Of a stretch of 64,000 nucleotides of DNA, positions 1 through 8,618 are shown one piece after another (the first letter of the stretch is position 1; each line of letters starts with the position of its first letter). A program made the position numbers and the translations under genes. Source of the stretch: Alkalimonas sp. (GTDB lineage Bacteria; Pseudomonadota; Gammaproteobacteria; Enterobacterales; Alteromonadaceae); NCBI RefSeq assembly GCF_020831925.1, contig NZ_JAFIFQ010000004.1, positions 62,001 through 126,000 on the forward strand. The letters run 5' to 3'. Under the pieces are notes generated by a model. The model saw only the letters and a list, made by a program, of their open reading frames with translations. It ran no database searches and was not told where the DNA came from.

Positions 1-41
1 TGTTAGCTGACTCAAGACTCAAATCCGCACTTTGGGAAAAT

Positions 42-752
42 GTGCCAACGCCTTTGTATCACCAGGTGTACCTGTATTTAAAAGAAAAAATACACCATGG
101 CGATATCCCACATGGCGAAAAGATGCCCACCGAGCATCAGCTGTCGGAGGCCTTTGGCGTATCCCGCATTACCGCCAAACGAGCTATGGATGAGCTGGCA
201 GCCGAAGGCTATATAGTGCGGCAACGCGGTAAAGGCTCCCATGTGGCTTACAAACACAGAGCCGAGCATTTGCAGGCCCCATTGAGTGCCTTGCTGGATA
301 GCCTGAAAGTGATGGGCCAGGAAACTGTGGTCAAATCGCTGACCTTTGCCCGGCTAGTGCCGCCGCTGGATATTCAGGAGCGCTTTGGTACAGGTCCTGA
401 TCAGCCACTGATCCAGTCGGTCCGGCTGCGTTATGCCGACAACAAGCCTTTTGGTTATTTTGTCAGCTGGACGCGCGAAATCGGCGAGCTTTATACCGAA
501 GAGAATATCTGCAAAATGTCGCGGATTGATATTTTCCGTAAATCGGGCATTGCGCTGGATAAAGTTGAGCAATCGGTCACTGCCACCCTGTCGAACACCG
601 ATACCGGCGCTTATCTGGAGGTGCCGGTGGGACGTCCGCTGCTGGTGCTGGATCGCTCCATGTTCGATGACAGCGGCCAACTGATTGATCATATGTATGC
701 GTTGTACCGGCCGGATCAATACCAGTTCGAAATGCAATTTTCGATGAAATAA
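42..752 (+). CDS. GntR-family (HutC/UTRA type) transcriptional regulator
   Basis: Predicted ligand-responsive repressor. Residues about 3-70 form a winged helix-turn-helix (PLYHQVYLYLKEKI, then LSEAFGVSRITAKRAM and the wing RQRGKGSHV). Residues about 90-230 look like a UTRA effector domain, which in HutC-type proteins binds a small metabolite and releases DNA. The GTG at 42 is the first usable start in the window, but the frame stays open to the left edge, so the true start may lie outside. The DUF2141 gene follows after 20 bp and is probably co-transcribed. It is the natural candidate for binding the A/T-rich elements at 3369, 13524 and 21726, but this is inference. Family call is firm; target is not. 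Confidence 0.88.
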   Translation: MPTPLYHQVYLYLKEKIHHGDIPHGEKMPTEHQLSEAFGVSRITAKRAMDELAAEGYIVRQRGKGSHVAYKHRAEHLQAPLSALLDSLKVMGQETVVKSLTFARLVPPLDIQERFGTGPDQPLIQSVRLRYADNKPFGYFVSWTREIGELYTEENICKMSRIDIFRKSGIALDKVEQSVTATLSNTDTGAYLEVPVGRPLLVLDRSMFDDSGQLIDHMYALYRPDQYQFEMQFSMK

Positions 753-772
753 CACCAGCAACAGGAGTTTGT

Positions 773-1222
773 ATGACGGCACGATCGCTTTTTCTTGGTA
801 GCTGCCTGGCAGCCGGCAGCCTGCTTGCCAGCCCGTTGCTGCTGGCGGACACTTTGTATTTGCATGTGCAAGGCATTGCTTCTGATCAAGGCCAGGTGGT
901 GGTGCAGGTGTATGACTCCGAACAACATTGGCTATCGGATAAACCAGAACACATGGTGCTGCGTTTCAAGGTTGATGCCGCTGAAGTGGTTAGCAACCCA
1001 AAGCTGGCTTTGCCCCTGCCCTATGGCCGTTATGCCATCCAGGTGTTCCAGGATTTAGACAGCAACGGCAAGTTGCGCACCAACTGGCTGGGTATTCCGC
1101 GTGAGCCTGTCGGTACCTCCAACAATGCCACAGGCCGGATGGGCCCTCCAAAGTTTGATGATGCCAGCTTTGAATTTTCTGCAGAGAATCCGGAGCACAA
1201 ACTGGATATGGTCAATATCTAA
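773..1222 (+). CDS. Secreted DUF2141-family protein
   Basis: A 149-residue exported protein of unknown function. Residues 1-25 are a signal peptide (hydrophobic core then LLLADT as a likely cleavage region). The mature part is a small beta-rich domain matching what I recall of DUF2141: a YDSEQHWL stretch, then PLPYGRYAIQVFQDLDSNGKL, where DLDSNGKL is the family hallmark, then GIPREPVG. Start ATG has an AGGAG just upstream (acaggagtttgt). It follows the regulator by 20 bp and ends before a strong hairpin terminator. Role in this island is unknown. Confidence 0.75.
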   Translation: MTARSLFLGSCLAAGSLLASPLLLADTLYLHVQGIASDQGQVVVQVYDSEQHWLSDKPEHMVLRFKVDAAEVVSNPKLALPLPYGRYAIQVFQDLDSNGKLRTNWLGIPREPVGTSNNATGRMGPPKFDDASFEFSAENPEHKLDMVNI

Positions 1223-1245
1223 TCCCAACAGCTTATTTTGGATGA

Positions 1246-1282
1246 AAAAAAGCCCCTGAGATTTCGACTTCAGGGGCTTTTT
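1246..1282. terminator. Bidirectional rho-independent terminator
   Basis: AGCCCCTG (1251-1258) pairs with CAGGGGCT (1271-1278), flanked by an A-run on the left and a T-run on the right. It separates the plus-strand DUF2141 gene from the convergent minus-strand MFS gene and can serve both. Confidence 0.9.
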
Positions 1283-1296
1283 GTTGCTGTGGTTGG

Positions 1297-2640
1297 TTAT
1301 GGGGTTGGTGCATCCTGAACAGCCATGGCGGTATCGTCCGGCGCCGGTTTTTGATAAGGCACCACCTTGTGGCGCACCATCAAACCCCAGATACAGACCA
1401 GCAAGGCACAACAACCGATAAAGACGAAGGGGCCGGAGTAATCCCAATGGTCAAACAGGTAACCACCCACCAGGCTGGAGACCAGAATACCCACAGCGCC
1501 GCTTAAATTAAAAATACCAATCACAGCACCACGCTTTTCCGCCGGAGTTTGCTGCGCAATCAGCACGCCCGAGGTAATGATGGCGCCAATTTCACTTAAA
1601 CCAATCAGCACCACCACCAGCAGCATGGCGTGGCCAAAGGGATCGCTAATCAGGTAAGTGCTGGTGTAGCCGACAAAGGAGATGAAAAGCGCAATAATCA
1701 ATGCATTCACCCGGGTAATCTTATCGGTCAGGATGCCAAAGAAGGGTGCTCCCAATAAAGCCACGCCCTGGGCGATAGCTACAATGATGCCGGCTTTTTT
1801 CAGCGCATCTGCCGGGCTCATGCCGGCATCAGCCACTCCGTAATTCGACAACCACAGCGTCATAAAAGCACCGACGATGGTCAGGTTGGCGCGCGAAACA
1901 AAAGCCCCGCCATAGGCCAGAGCAATGCCAGGATCACGGCCAGCTTTAACACCATTCACCACCATGGTCAGTAAAGGCAGCTTTTCACTATCATGGGTGG
2001 AAGCGCGTGACTTTAACCCCAACCAGGAAAACACGGCCAGCACCACCGACAGCACCACCACCAGGGTATAGGTACTCAAGCCGGATTGCATCGCATCCTG
2101 GCCGGCATTTTGGAACACTTGCGGCATACGCAGCAACACAAACAATGCGATCACAGCACCAAGGCCGTTGCAGATGCCCTGAAAGCCAGCAGCCTTGCCG
2201 CGGTTTTCATCGCGGGCAAAATCGGCCAGTAAGGTCACGATCATGCAGGTAGCCGCGGCAATACCGACACCATAAACCACCCGGTACATAAGCAGCTCAG
2301 TCACACTGCCGGCTCTGGGGTACAGATAAAACGCCAGACCGACCAGCAAGAAACCCATGGTCATCACAAAGCGACGGCCGATTTTGTCGGACACGGCGCC
2401 CCACAAACCAACGGTCGCAATAATGGCAATCTCACCGGCAAAGTTTAGTTTGCCTGTCAGCACCCCATGTTCAGCCCGTGGAATATTCATCATTTCACTG
2501 AACAAAAATGGCTGAAATGCATTCATAAAGGTACCGAGCAGAATTGATGCCAGGCAAGTCAGGTAAAACACCATCATATTGCCGGAGGAGACCCCTGGAT
2601 TCACTTTTACACCCAAAAACGATTTCATTTCCTGTTGCAT
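1297..2640 (-). CDS. MFS transporter
   Basis: A 447-residue inner-membrane carrier with about 12 hydrophobic segments. The loop after the second helix carries GAVSDKIGRRFVM, the standard MFS motif, and the matching loop in the second half reads FGILTDKITRVNA. The N-terminal 20 residues are cytoplasmic. The start ATG at 2640 has a strong AAGGAAGG upstream. It is the second gene of a minus-strand pair, 15 bp behind the membrane protein at 3342, and ends at the shared terminator. The substrate cannot be read from sequence; context suggests an organic acid or aromatic/heterocyclic compound. Not closely related to the other two MFS carriers in the window. Confidence 0.9.
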   Translation of the reverse strand: MQQEMKSFLGVKVNPGVSSGNMMVFYLTCLASILLGTFMNAFQPFLFSEMMNIPRAEHGVLTGKLNFAGEIAIIATVGLWGAVSDKIGRRFVMTMGFLLVGLAFYLYPRAGSVTELLMYRVVYGVGIAAATCMIVTLLADFARDENRGKAAGFQGICNGLGAVIALFVLLRMPQVFQNAGQDAMQSGLSTYTLVVVLSVVLAVFSWLGLKSRASTHDSEKLPLLTMVVNGVKAGRDPGIALAYGGAFVSRANLTIVGAFMTLWLSNYGVADAGMSPADALKKAGIIVAIAQGVALLGAPFFGILTDKITRVNALIIALFISFVGYTSTYLISDPFGHAMLLVVVLIGLSEIGAIITSGVLIAQQTPAEKRGAVIGIFNLSGAVGILVSSLVGGYLFDHWDYSGPFVFIGCCALLVCIWGLMVRHKVVPYQKPAPDDTAMAVQDAPTP

Positions 2641-2655
2641 AGGACCTTCCTTCTG

Positions 2656-3342
2656 TTAAACCGGGGCGCCGACAGGCTCCGGCCGATTCAGACGCTGCCA
2701 TAGAACCCAGCCGGCCAGAGCCAGACTGCCTTGTGTTGCGGTATTGCTGATTTGCGCCAGCCACTGAAAGGCTTCGCTGGGATCGCCGACTCTGGCCAGC
2801 CCTGACATCACGAACACACCGACGATGTTGGCAACAAATAAAGCCGCCGCCAGAGTGCTACCGGCCGCCAAACTTAGCTTCATCGCATGCCAGGTAAAGA
2901 GGATGTTTGCCAGCGTCAACTGCAGCAACAACACAAAGAACCAGACATTGGATTCCAACCGGATCGCCAACAACAAAGCCAACCCCAACCCCAGCATGCT
3001 GGCCGATAACGGGCAACGCCAGGCGGTAGCACGCAAGGGCCGCTGTGCCAGTTGTCGCCGCACCGACCAGATTGCAAAAGCAATAAAGGTAAAGCCGGGT
3101 GCCATCAACACAAATAAGGCATCGTTGAGTGGCATCCAGTTGATATCAAAAGCTGCAATCAGCAGTTTCCAGGTCGCTTTGCAAAAGCCTCCCAAACCGA
3201 CCAGCACAATGGCAAAGCGCATCAGACGCGCCATCGAAGCATCCGTTTGTTCCAGACAACGGGCGGTAAAGAGCAGGCCAGTGACAAACAACACGATGGG
3301 AATGTAATCGTACAGGGCTAAAGCAAGACTGTATTGAACCAT
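2656..3342 (-). CDS. Polytopic membrane protein, family not recognised
   Basis: A 228-residue integral membrane protein with about seven hydrophobic segments (for example YIPIVLFVTGLLFTA near residue 15 and LGLGLALLLAI near 118). I do not recognise the family. It starts with a good AAGGATG site and is first in a minus-strand pair with the MFS gene. The start faces the plus-strand catabolic operon across a 110 bp divergent promoter region that carries the A/T-rich element, so the two units may be co-regulated. A role in transport or sensing is possible but unsupported. Confidence 0.7.
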   Translation of the reverse strand: MVQYSLALALYDYIPIVLFVTGLLFTARCLEQTDASMARLMRFAIVLVGLGGFCKATWKLLIAAFDINWMPLNDALFVLMAPGFTFIAFAIWSVRRQLAQRPLRATAWRCPLSASMLGLGLALLLAIRLESNVWFFVLLLQLTLANILFTWHAMKLSLAAGSTLAAALFVANIVGVFVMSGLARVGDPSEAFQWLAQISNTATQGSLALAGWVLWQRLNRPEPVGAPV

Positions 3343-3368
3343 ATGATCATCCTTCTACGCGCTCAGTA

Positions 3369-3397
3369 TTGACATAATGATATACTAATAATACATT
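3369..3397 (+). promoter_or_regulatory. Sigma70-like promoter with overlapping A/T-rich operator element
   Basis: TTGACA (3369-3374), 17 bp, TACATT (3392-3397) forms a plausible promoter for the plus-strand operon. The spacer carries TAATGATAT (3375-3383), also found in the promoter regions at 13524 and 21726. A repressor bound here would block the promoter. The likely binder is the GntR protein at 42, by inference. Confidence 0.55.
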
Positions 3398-3452
3398 AAG
3401 TCTATCTTTACTTCGCGATTGTCGAAAGCGATCACCAAAAGGCGGGAAAAAC

Positions 3453-5147
3453 ATGAAAGTTGCAGCAGCACAATTCGCCGTAACCAACGATGTGGCACAG
3501 AATCTTGCGACTTGTCTAAGAATAATAGCACAAGCTGCCAAAGCACAACCGGATTTAATTGTCCTGCCGGAGTTTTGCAATCACAACTCCTGGTACGACG
3601 ATGCAGCCCACTGTTATCAGGTGTCCGTCGCTTTGGATGGCGACTTCCTTAGCGCTATTGCGGAGGCCGCCCGGCAGGCAAAGGCTTATCTGGTGATCAA
3701 TTGCACGGTACAGCGAGCCGAGCAGCAGGTGACTGGCACCAGTTTGCTGTACTCCCCCGATGGAGAGCTGCTGGCAGAAGCCGATAAACAGGTGTTGATC
3801 GGCCATGAAAACGACTTTCTACGCCGTGCTACCACGCCCAGCCCTATTGTGGAGACGCCCTTTGGTAAGCTAGCACTCTATGCCTGCATGGATGGCGTCA
3901 TCAATGAAACACCCCGCTGTCTGGCACTTCGCGGCGCCCAATTGCTGTGCAACAGCCTGAACTCCTTTGCCATTGACGAAGGCAACCTGCATATCCCGGT
4001 GCGGGCCGCTGAGAACAAAGTATTTGTAGTGGCCGCCAATAAAGTAGGCCCGTTGATCCCAGAAGCGATGCTGCAGCCGGTATCTGAGGCCGTCAATATA
4101 CCGGTGCAATTTTTAAGCGGTGCCGGCGACAGCCAGATTGTCGCACCGGATGGCACTGTACTGGCGCTGGCGGGCCATGACGAAGACATTATTTATGCCG
4201 AGATAGATTTAAACCAGGCGCTTGATAAAACCCGCCCCGACGGCACCGATATTTTCCATCAGCGCCAGCCTGCCCTGTATCAACCACTGGGCGAAGATCC
4301 GGCGCAGCAACAGCTACCTGCCTTCGAAGGCGTCCACCAATTGCAGGCAGCGAGCCTTGCCATTCATGCAACCGGCGAACAAGCGATTGCAGAAGCCGTG
4401 ACGAGCGTGGAAAAATTGCAATCACAGCAAGTACCGCTGATTTGTTTGCCACAATTGCTGTGGCAGGATGGCAGCAGCAGCTATGATGATGCCGCTCTAA
4501 GCGCTCAACTTATCGACCAGCTAAGTAAGGTGTTAACAGCTGATACCCTGGTGGCCTGCAGTGTGCTGCTGCCCTATCAGAGCGGCTTGCGTCACTGCGC
4601 TGTACTGATTGCAGCCAGCGGCGTGGTGCACTGCCAGCCGCAAGTGCATCACTCCAACCGCTTTGCCCATCAGGTAGCAGGCGAGCGCTTTAGCATTTAT
4701 CCCAGCCGCTTTGGCAAACTGGCTGTGCTGTGTGAAGACGATGCCATCTACCCGGAGACCATGCGCCTGATTGCAATGCAGGGCGCGGAAGTCGTGCTGG
4801 TGCCCTTGCAGTTGCAAGAAGCCTGGCTGACCGCCACCGGACTGGTCGAGCGTTCAGCCGAGAACAGGCTGAACCTGATTGCCGCCGATCGCAAAGAAGC
4901 CAACCATCTGATCTGCGATTTGCAAACCGACTTCACCCTGATGACCCCCTGGCAGGAGCGTGCCTTCGATGGCTTGCTCAGTGCGCCTGTGGTGCTCCGG
5001 GGGCAACAGCAACAGCCAGTCCTAAGCGCCACCATTCATCCGAGTGCAGCAGCCAATAAAGTGGCTTCGCATCGCACCGATCTGATTGCCAGCCGTCCCT
5101 GGCAATTGTTGCAACCTATGCTGTCCTACGCGACAACCAGAGGATAA
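3453..5147 (+). CDS. Tandem nitrilase-superfamily fusion; second domain degenerate
   Basis: A 564-residue cytoplasmic protein with two carbon-nitrogen hydrolase domains. Domain 1 (about 1-255) keeps the Glu-Lys-Cys triad: E40 in VLPEF, K112 in EADKQVLIGHE and C145 in YACMDGVINE. It should hydrolyse an amide, nitrile or carbamoyl C-N bond. Domain 2 (about 295-550) keeps the fold pattern (LAVLCEDDAIYPET) but the Glu is Gln (LPQ, Q334), no equivalent Lys is visible, and its Cys (C427) is one residue out of register. It is therefore probably non-catalytic. Single-domain proteins of the family are usually 260-350 residues, so this is a true fusion. It is the first gene of a long operon, 5 bp before the bilin-reductase-like gene. 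Confidence 0.82.
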   Translation: MKVAAAQFAVTNDVAQNLATCLRIIAQAAKAQPDLIVLPEFCNHNSWYDDAAHCYQVSVALDGDFLSAIAEAARQAKAYLVINCTVQRAEQQVTGTSLLYSPDGELLAEADKQVLIGHENDFLRRATTPSPIVETPFGKLALYACMDGVINETPRCLALRGAQLLCNSLNSFAIDEGNLHIPVRAAENKVFVVAANKVGPLIPEAMLQPVSEAVNIPVQFLSGAGDSQIVAPDGTVLALAGHDEDIIYAEIDLNQALDKTRPDGTDIFHQRQPALYQPLGEDPAQQQLPAFEGVHQLQAASLAIHATGEQAIAEAVTSVEKLQSQQVPLICLPQLLWQDGSSSYDDAALSAQLIDQLSKVLTADTLVACSVLLPYQSGLRHCAVLIAASGVVHCQPQVHHSNRFAHQVAGERFSIYPSRFGKLAVLCEDDAIYPETMRLIAMQGAEVVLVPLQLQEAWLTATGLVERSAENRLNLIAADRKEANHLICDLQTDFTLMTPWQERAFDGLLSAPVVLRGQQQQPVLSATIHPSAAANKVASHRTDLIASRPWQLLQPMLSYATTRG

Positions 5148-5152
5148 TCACC

Positions 5153-5884
5153 ATGAGCCCATCACTGCCTCAACAACTCAGCGATACCACTCTGGCGGCC
5201 ATTGTCGATCACTTTGAGCTGACCGAACAAACCAATGCCAACGGCGGCCCCTGCATGACTCTGCACAGCCAATTGCCGATGGTCCAGGGCCAGGTCGGCA
5301 CTGTCCGGCTGTTTCAGGGGGACAGCATCCAACGCCTGGTGACCTGCTCCATTGTGGTACCGGCCATGCAACTGGATTCGCACATGATCTTTGCCTTTAC
5401 CGCCAGCGATTCAGCCCTGCCTCACTTTACCCTGGACTCGGTCAAAGCCGGTGAGCACTACTCATTCCATTTGGATTTGATCCCACGACTGGATCTGGCA
5501 GCCCATACCGACTACATGAACGAGGTATTTTTGCCGCTAACGCCGCTGTTTCAAGAAGCAGAAGCCATTGCTGGCATAACGCCTGCTCATATTACCCCGG
5601 CGCAGCGCGCTACCATGTCACCCTGGATGCTGGTGCATCGGGCAACGGAGGCTGGCTTTAAGCAAGTCTTTCCTTTTGTTGAACGCTACCGGCTGTATTG
5701 GCAGGAGCTTATCGCCAAAGGCGTTACTTCCTCCGTCAGCAAAGCAGCGCTGGCCGAGCGGGACAGCGCCAACCGGGCCGCCATTTTTTCGCCGCAAATC
5801 GACCCGGTCTGGCAACGCATCGATGGCCTGATTGGCCAGGCCGCCGGCGAGCAGCTGCGTACCCTACTAAAAAGCAATCACTGA
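5153..5884 (+). CDS. Ferredoxin-dependent bilin reductase / RCCR-like protein
   Basis: A 243-residue soluble protein that I match by eye to the superfamily of ferredoxin-dependent bilin reductases (PcyA, PebA/B, HY2) and red chlorophyll catabolite reductase. The block LPHFTLD (89-95) parallels the P-x-F-G-x-D segment of PcyA, with D95 at the catalytic Asp position. It is followed by a strand ending in LDLIPRLDL (108-115), like the D-L-x-P segment. The C-terminal part (about 200-240) has the helix order and GEQL ending seen in the family. The PcyA His (H88) seems replaced by Thr. If right, it would use ferredoxin electrons on a linear tetrapyrrole or similar pyrrolic substrate. It sits 5 bp after the nitrilase fusion and 35 bp before an acyl-CoA dehydrogenase. 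The match was not tested by any search. Confidence 0.5.
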   Translation: MSPSLPQQLSDTTLAAIVDHFELTEQTNANGGPCMTLHSQLPMVQGQVGTVRLFQGDSIQRLVTCSIVVPAMQLDSHMIFAFTASDSALPHFTLDSVKAGEHYSFHLDLIPRLDLAAHTDYMNEVFLPLTPLFQEAEAIAGITPAHITPAQRATMSPWMLVHRATEAGFKQVFPFVERYRLYWQELIAKGVTSSVSKAALAERDSANRAAIFSPQIDPVWQRIDGLIGQAAGEQLRTLLKSNH

Positions 5885-5919
5885 GCGATATAAGGCCAGC
5901 CAGCCTGACAGGAGAGGCG

Positions 5920-7191
5920 ATGAAACTTACAGCAGAATACTTTGTAGAAGGCATGAATGCCGAGGAAAAAGCCAGGGCAGCACGGGTTGAAGCCGTGCTA
6001 CCCGCTTTAAAAGAGGCCGCTAATACGGTCGATCAAAACGGCAGTTTCCATCAGCCCCACATCAAGACACTGAGCGAGGCAGGTCTGCTTGGGCTTATTA
6101 TCCCGCAGCAATACGGTGGCCTTGGTGGCGGTTTGCGCGATCTGGCTGCAGCCACCTTTGCCATGGGCTCGGTCTGCCCTTCGACCGCCCTCGCCTATTT
6201 TTTCCATTGCTCGTCGGCATCGCGCGGCTTACTGGCACTGGAAGCCATTGAAGCCGGTTTATTTAACGATGAAGAAATCCCCAAAGTGCGGGACTTTGCC
6301 GAGAAAATACTACTGAACATGGGCCGTGACGGCCTCTGGTTGGCTAACTTTGCCAGTGAAACCGTCAAGTCGCAAACGGCTGCCATTACCATCAGCACCA
6401 CAGCCAGCAAAGTGGCCGGCGGCTATCGGCTTAATGGCGTCAAAAGCTTTGGCTGCGCCACCGGTGTGGCAGACCGTTACCTGGTCACTGCCAGCCTGGA
6501 GGGTTCCAAAGATGCCAGTGGACTTTGTACCTTTTTTGTTGAACGCGATGCCGCAGGGGTGCGTGAACGGCAACAATGGGATGCGCTCGGCATGCGCGGC
6601 ACCGCCACCCATGGCCTGATCCTGGAGGATGTCTTTGTTGCCGACCAGGATGCACTGACCCTGCCCGCTGCCTTTACCCGTTGCATGCAAATGAGTCGCG
6701 GCAGCTTTGTCGGCAATCAGCTGGCCGGCATCGCCGTCTATCTGGGCCAGGCCTGGTCGATTTACCGTGCCTGCCTGCAGATCCTGACCAGCTCCACCTT
6801 TGGCGACAGTGGTGCCACCATTGCCAGCTCACCGATGCACCAGCAATTGATTGGTGAAATGATGGCGGATCTTGAAACCGCTACCCTCTGGCTGCGACGG
6901 CAACTGGAGCTCGAAACCGCCGAGCCGGAGATCCTGCCCAAAAATGAGGTGGTTAAGCGTTGGCGTTTATGCAAAGGCCAGGTGTCTGAGTATGGCTTTA
7001 AAGTCGCCGTTAATGCACTGAAATGCCTGGGCACCACCGGCACCAACAACCACAGCCCGGCTGGCAAAGGCCTGCGTGATATGGCGATGGCGCTGGTGCA
7101 AGCCTTCCCGGCTGAGCGGGGCCGGCTGATGGCAGCTCAAATGGAAACCGATGGCGCCGAACAACAGCAATTTGGTGTCAAAGCGCCATGA
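5920..7191 (+). CDS. Acyl-CoA dehydrogenase family flavoprotein
   Basis: A 423-residue FAD enzyme of the acyl-CoA dehydrogenase fold: N-terminal helical domain (LSEAGLLGLIIPQQYGGLGG, about 50-68), middle beta domain (GYRLNGVKSFGCATGVADRY; ALGMRGTATHGL) and C-terminal helical bundle. The WDALGMRGT motif and missing usual base-bearing GEGT segment make the 'monooxygenase-type' or atypical branch (DszC/HpaH-like) possible, so oxidation or hydroxylation of a non-CoA substrate cannot be excluded. The start at 5920 has GGAGAGG six bases upstream. An in-frame extension to 5698 overlaps the previous gene and is unlikely. The stop overlaps the next start (ATGA). Confidence 0.82.
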   Translation: MKLTAEYFVEGMNAEEKARAARVEAVLPALKEAANTVDQNGSFHQPHIKTLSEAGLLGLIIPQQYGGLGGGLRDLAAATFAMGSVCPSTALAYFFHCSSASRGLLALEAIEAGLFNDEEIPKVRDFAEKILLNMGRDGLWLANFASETVKSQTAAITISTTASKVAGGYRLNGVKSFGCATGVADRYLVTASLEGSKDASGLCTFFVERDAAGVRERQQWDALGMRGTATHGLILEDVFVADQDALTLPAAFTRCMQMSRGSFVGNQLAGIAVYLGQAWSIYRACLQILTSSTFGDSGATIASSPMHQQLIGEMMADLETATLWLRRQLELETAEPEILPKNEVVKRWRLCKGQVSEYGFKVAVNALKCLGTTGTNNHSPAGKGLRDMAMALVQAFPAERGRLMAAQMETDGAEQQQFGVKAP

Positions 7192-8618
7192 GCCAGCTAC
7201 CGGTCTTTCGCAACTACATCGCCGGTACCTGGCAACCAACCGAGCCGACCAGCCGGGCACTGACCAACCCGAATACCACAGAGGTGATTGGCTACCAGGC
7301 CAGCAGCAGTGCCATTCAGATAGAACAAGCCCTGGTGGCGGCTGAAGCCAGCTTTGCCAACGGCAGCTGGGCTTTGACAAAACCACAGCAAAGAGCCGAT
7401 GTACTGGAGGCCATTGCCAGGCTGCTGGAACAGCAGCAAGAAGCCATTGCCCAATTGGACTCGATGCAAAATGGCGTGGTGATTGCTCAAACCCGCCTGG
7501 TAGCGGCGATTTGTCCGGCAGCCTTTAAAGCCGCCGCTCAGCTACTGCGCAGCCAACAGTCGATACGCTACCTGCCTGGCACCCACAGCGATGTTGAAGT
7601 AGAACGGCTGCCGCTGGGTGTGGCGGTCATTATCACGCCCTGGAATGCCCCGTCCGGTATCGCCTGCCATAAACTGGCCAGCGCTTTGGCCGCTGGCTGC
7701 AGCGTGATTTTCAAGCCCTCGGAATGGGCCGCCGCATCGGCGCAATTGATCGCCGAAGCCATTGCCGCTGCCGGACTGCCTGCCGGCGTCTTTTCGCTGC
7801 TACACGGCAGTGCCATGGTTGGTAGCCGCCTGGTGCGCGATGAACGCTGCCACTGCGTCTCTTTTACCGGCGGCGCCGTCGGCGGCGCTGCCATTGGCAA
7901 GGTCTGCGGTGAACAAATCAAACCGGTGCAACTGGAACTGGGTGGCAACAACCCCATGGTGGTGCTGGCAAGCGCCAATACCGACCAGGCGGCCGACGCC
8001 ATCGTGACTGGCCTGACTACCATGAATGCGCAGTGGTGCCGGGCGCTGGGGCGTATTCTCGTCCATCAGGACATCAGTGCAGAATTGCTTGGCAAGGTTA
8101 CGGAGCGGCTGGCTCAGCTACAACTGGGCTCTTCCGATGACAGCTGCGCACAGATGGGCCCGCTGGTACATCAGGGGCACTATCAGCACATTCGGCAATG
8201 CATCGAACAGTATCGCAAGCAAGGGGCCGAGATCCTGCAGCCCACGCCCTTGCCAGCACTGCCCGGTTACTTTGTGCCACCGACGCTGGTACTTGGGCTG
8301 GCCCCGGAGCTTACGCTGGAAGAAGTCTTTGGTCCGGTCGCCTGCTGGCACACCTTTAGTACCGAGCAACAAGCGACGGCCCTGGCCAATCAAACGCCGT
8401 TTGGCCTGGCAGCCTATGTGTTTGGCGACGAGCCAAGCGCCTGGCAGCTTGCCCGCACCCTCAGAACCGGTGGCGTCAAAATCAATGCCATCAGCTTGCT
8501 GAACCTGAACCCGATGGCGCCACGGCCAGCCTGGGGCAAAAGCGGCCTTGGCGATGAAGGTGTGGTGGAAACCTTTGAATTTTTCCGGGGCAACCGGGTA
8601 ATAGGAGTGGCCGGATGA
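7188..8618 (+). CDS. NAD(P)-dependent aldehyde dehydrogenase
   Basis: A 476-residue aldehyde dehydrogenase. The Rossmann part carries IITPWNAPSGI (148-158) and VSFTGG (224-229). The general base is E250 in QLELGGNNP, and the nucleophile is C284 in MNAQWCRALGR, a less usual setting than the common GQxC. The C-terminal EEVFGPVACW is typical. It oxidises an aldehyde to an acid in the cytoplasm; the substrate is unknown. It overlaps both neighbours by 4 bp (ATGA), showing tight translational coupling with the acyl-CoA dehydrogenase-like gene and the second aldehyde dehydrogenase. Confidence 0.93.
   Translation: MSQLPVFRNYIAGTWQPTEPTSRALTNPNTTEVIGYQASSSAIQIEQALVAAEASFANGSWALTKPQQRADVLEAIARLLEQQQEAIAQLDSMQNGVVIAQTRLVAAICPAAFKAAAQLLRSQQSIRYLPGTHSDVEVERLPLGVAVIITPWNAPSGIACHKLASALAAGCSVIFKPSEWAAASAQLIAEAIAAAGLPAGVFSLLHGSAMVGSRLVRDERCHCVSFTGGAVGGAAIGKVCGEQIKPVQLELGGNNPMVVLASANTDQAADAIVTGLTTMNAQWCRALGRILVHQDISAELLGKVTERLAQLQLGSSDDSCAQMGPLVHQGHYQHIRQCIEQYRKQGAEILQPTPLPALPGYFVPPTLVLGLAPELTLEEVFGPVACWHTFSTEQQATALANQTPFGLAAYVFGDEPSAWQLARTLRTGGVKINAISLLNLNPMAPRPAWGKSGLGDEGVVETFEFFRGNRVIGVAG

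Noticed and set aside
5698-5919. N-terminal extension of the acyl-CoA dehydrogenase-like gene
   Set aside because: It overlaps the bilin-reductase-like gene, is low in family similarity, and a strong ribosome site precedes 5920.
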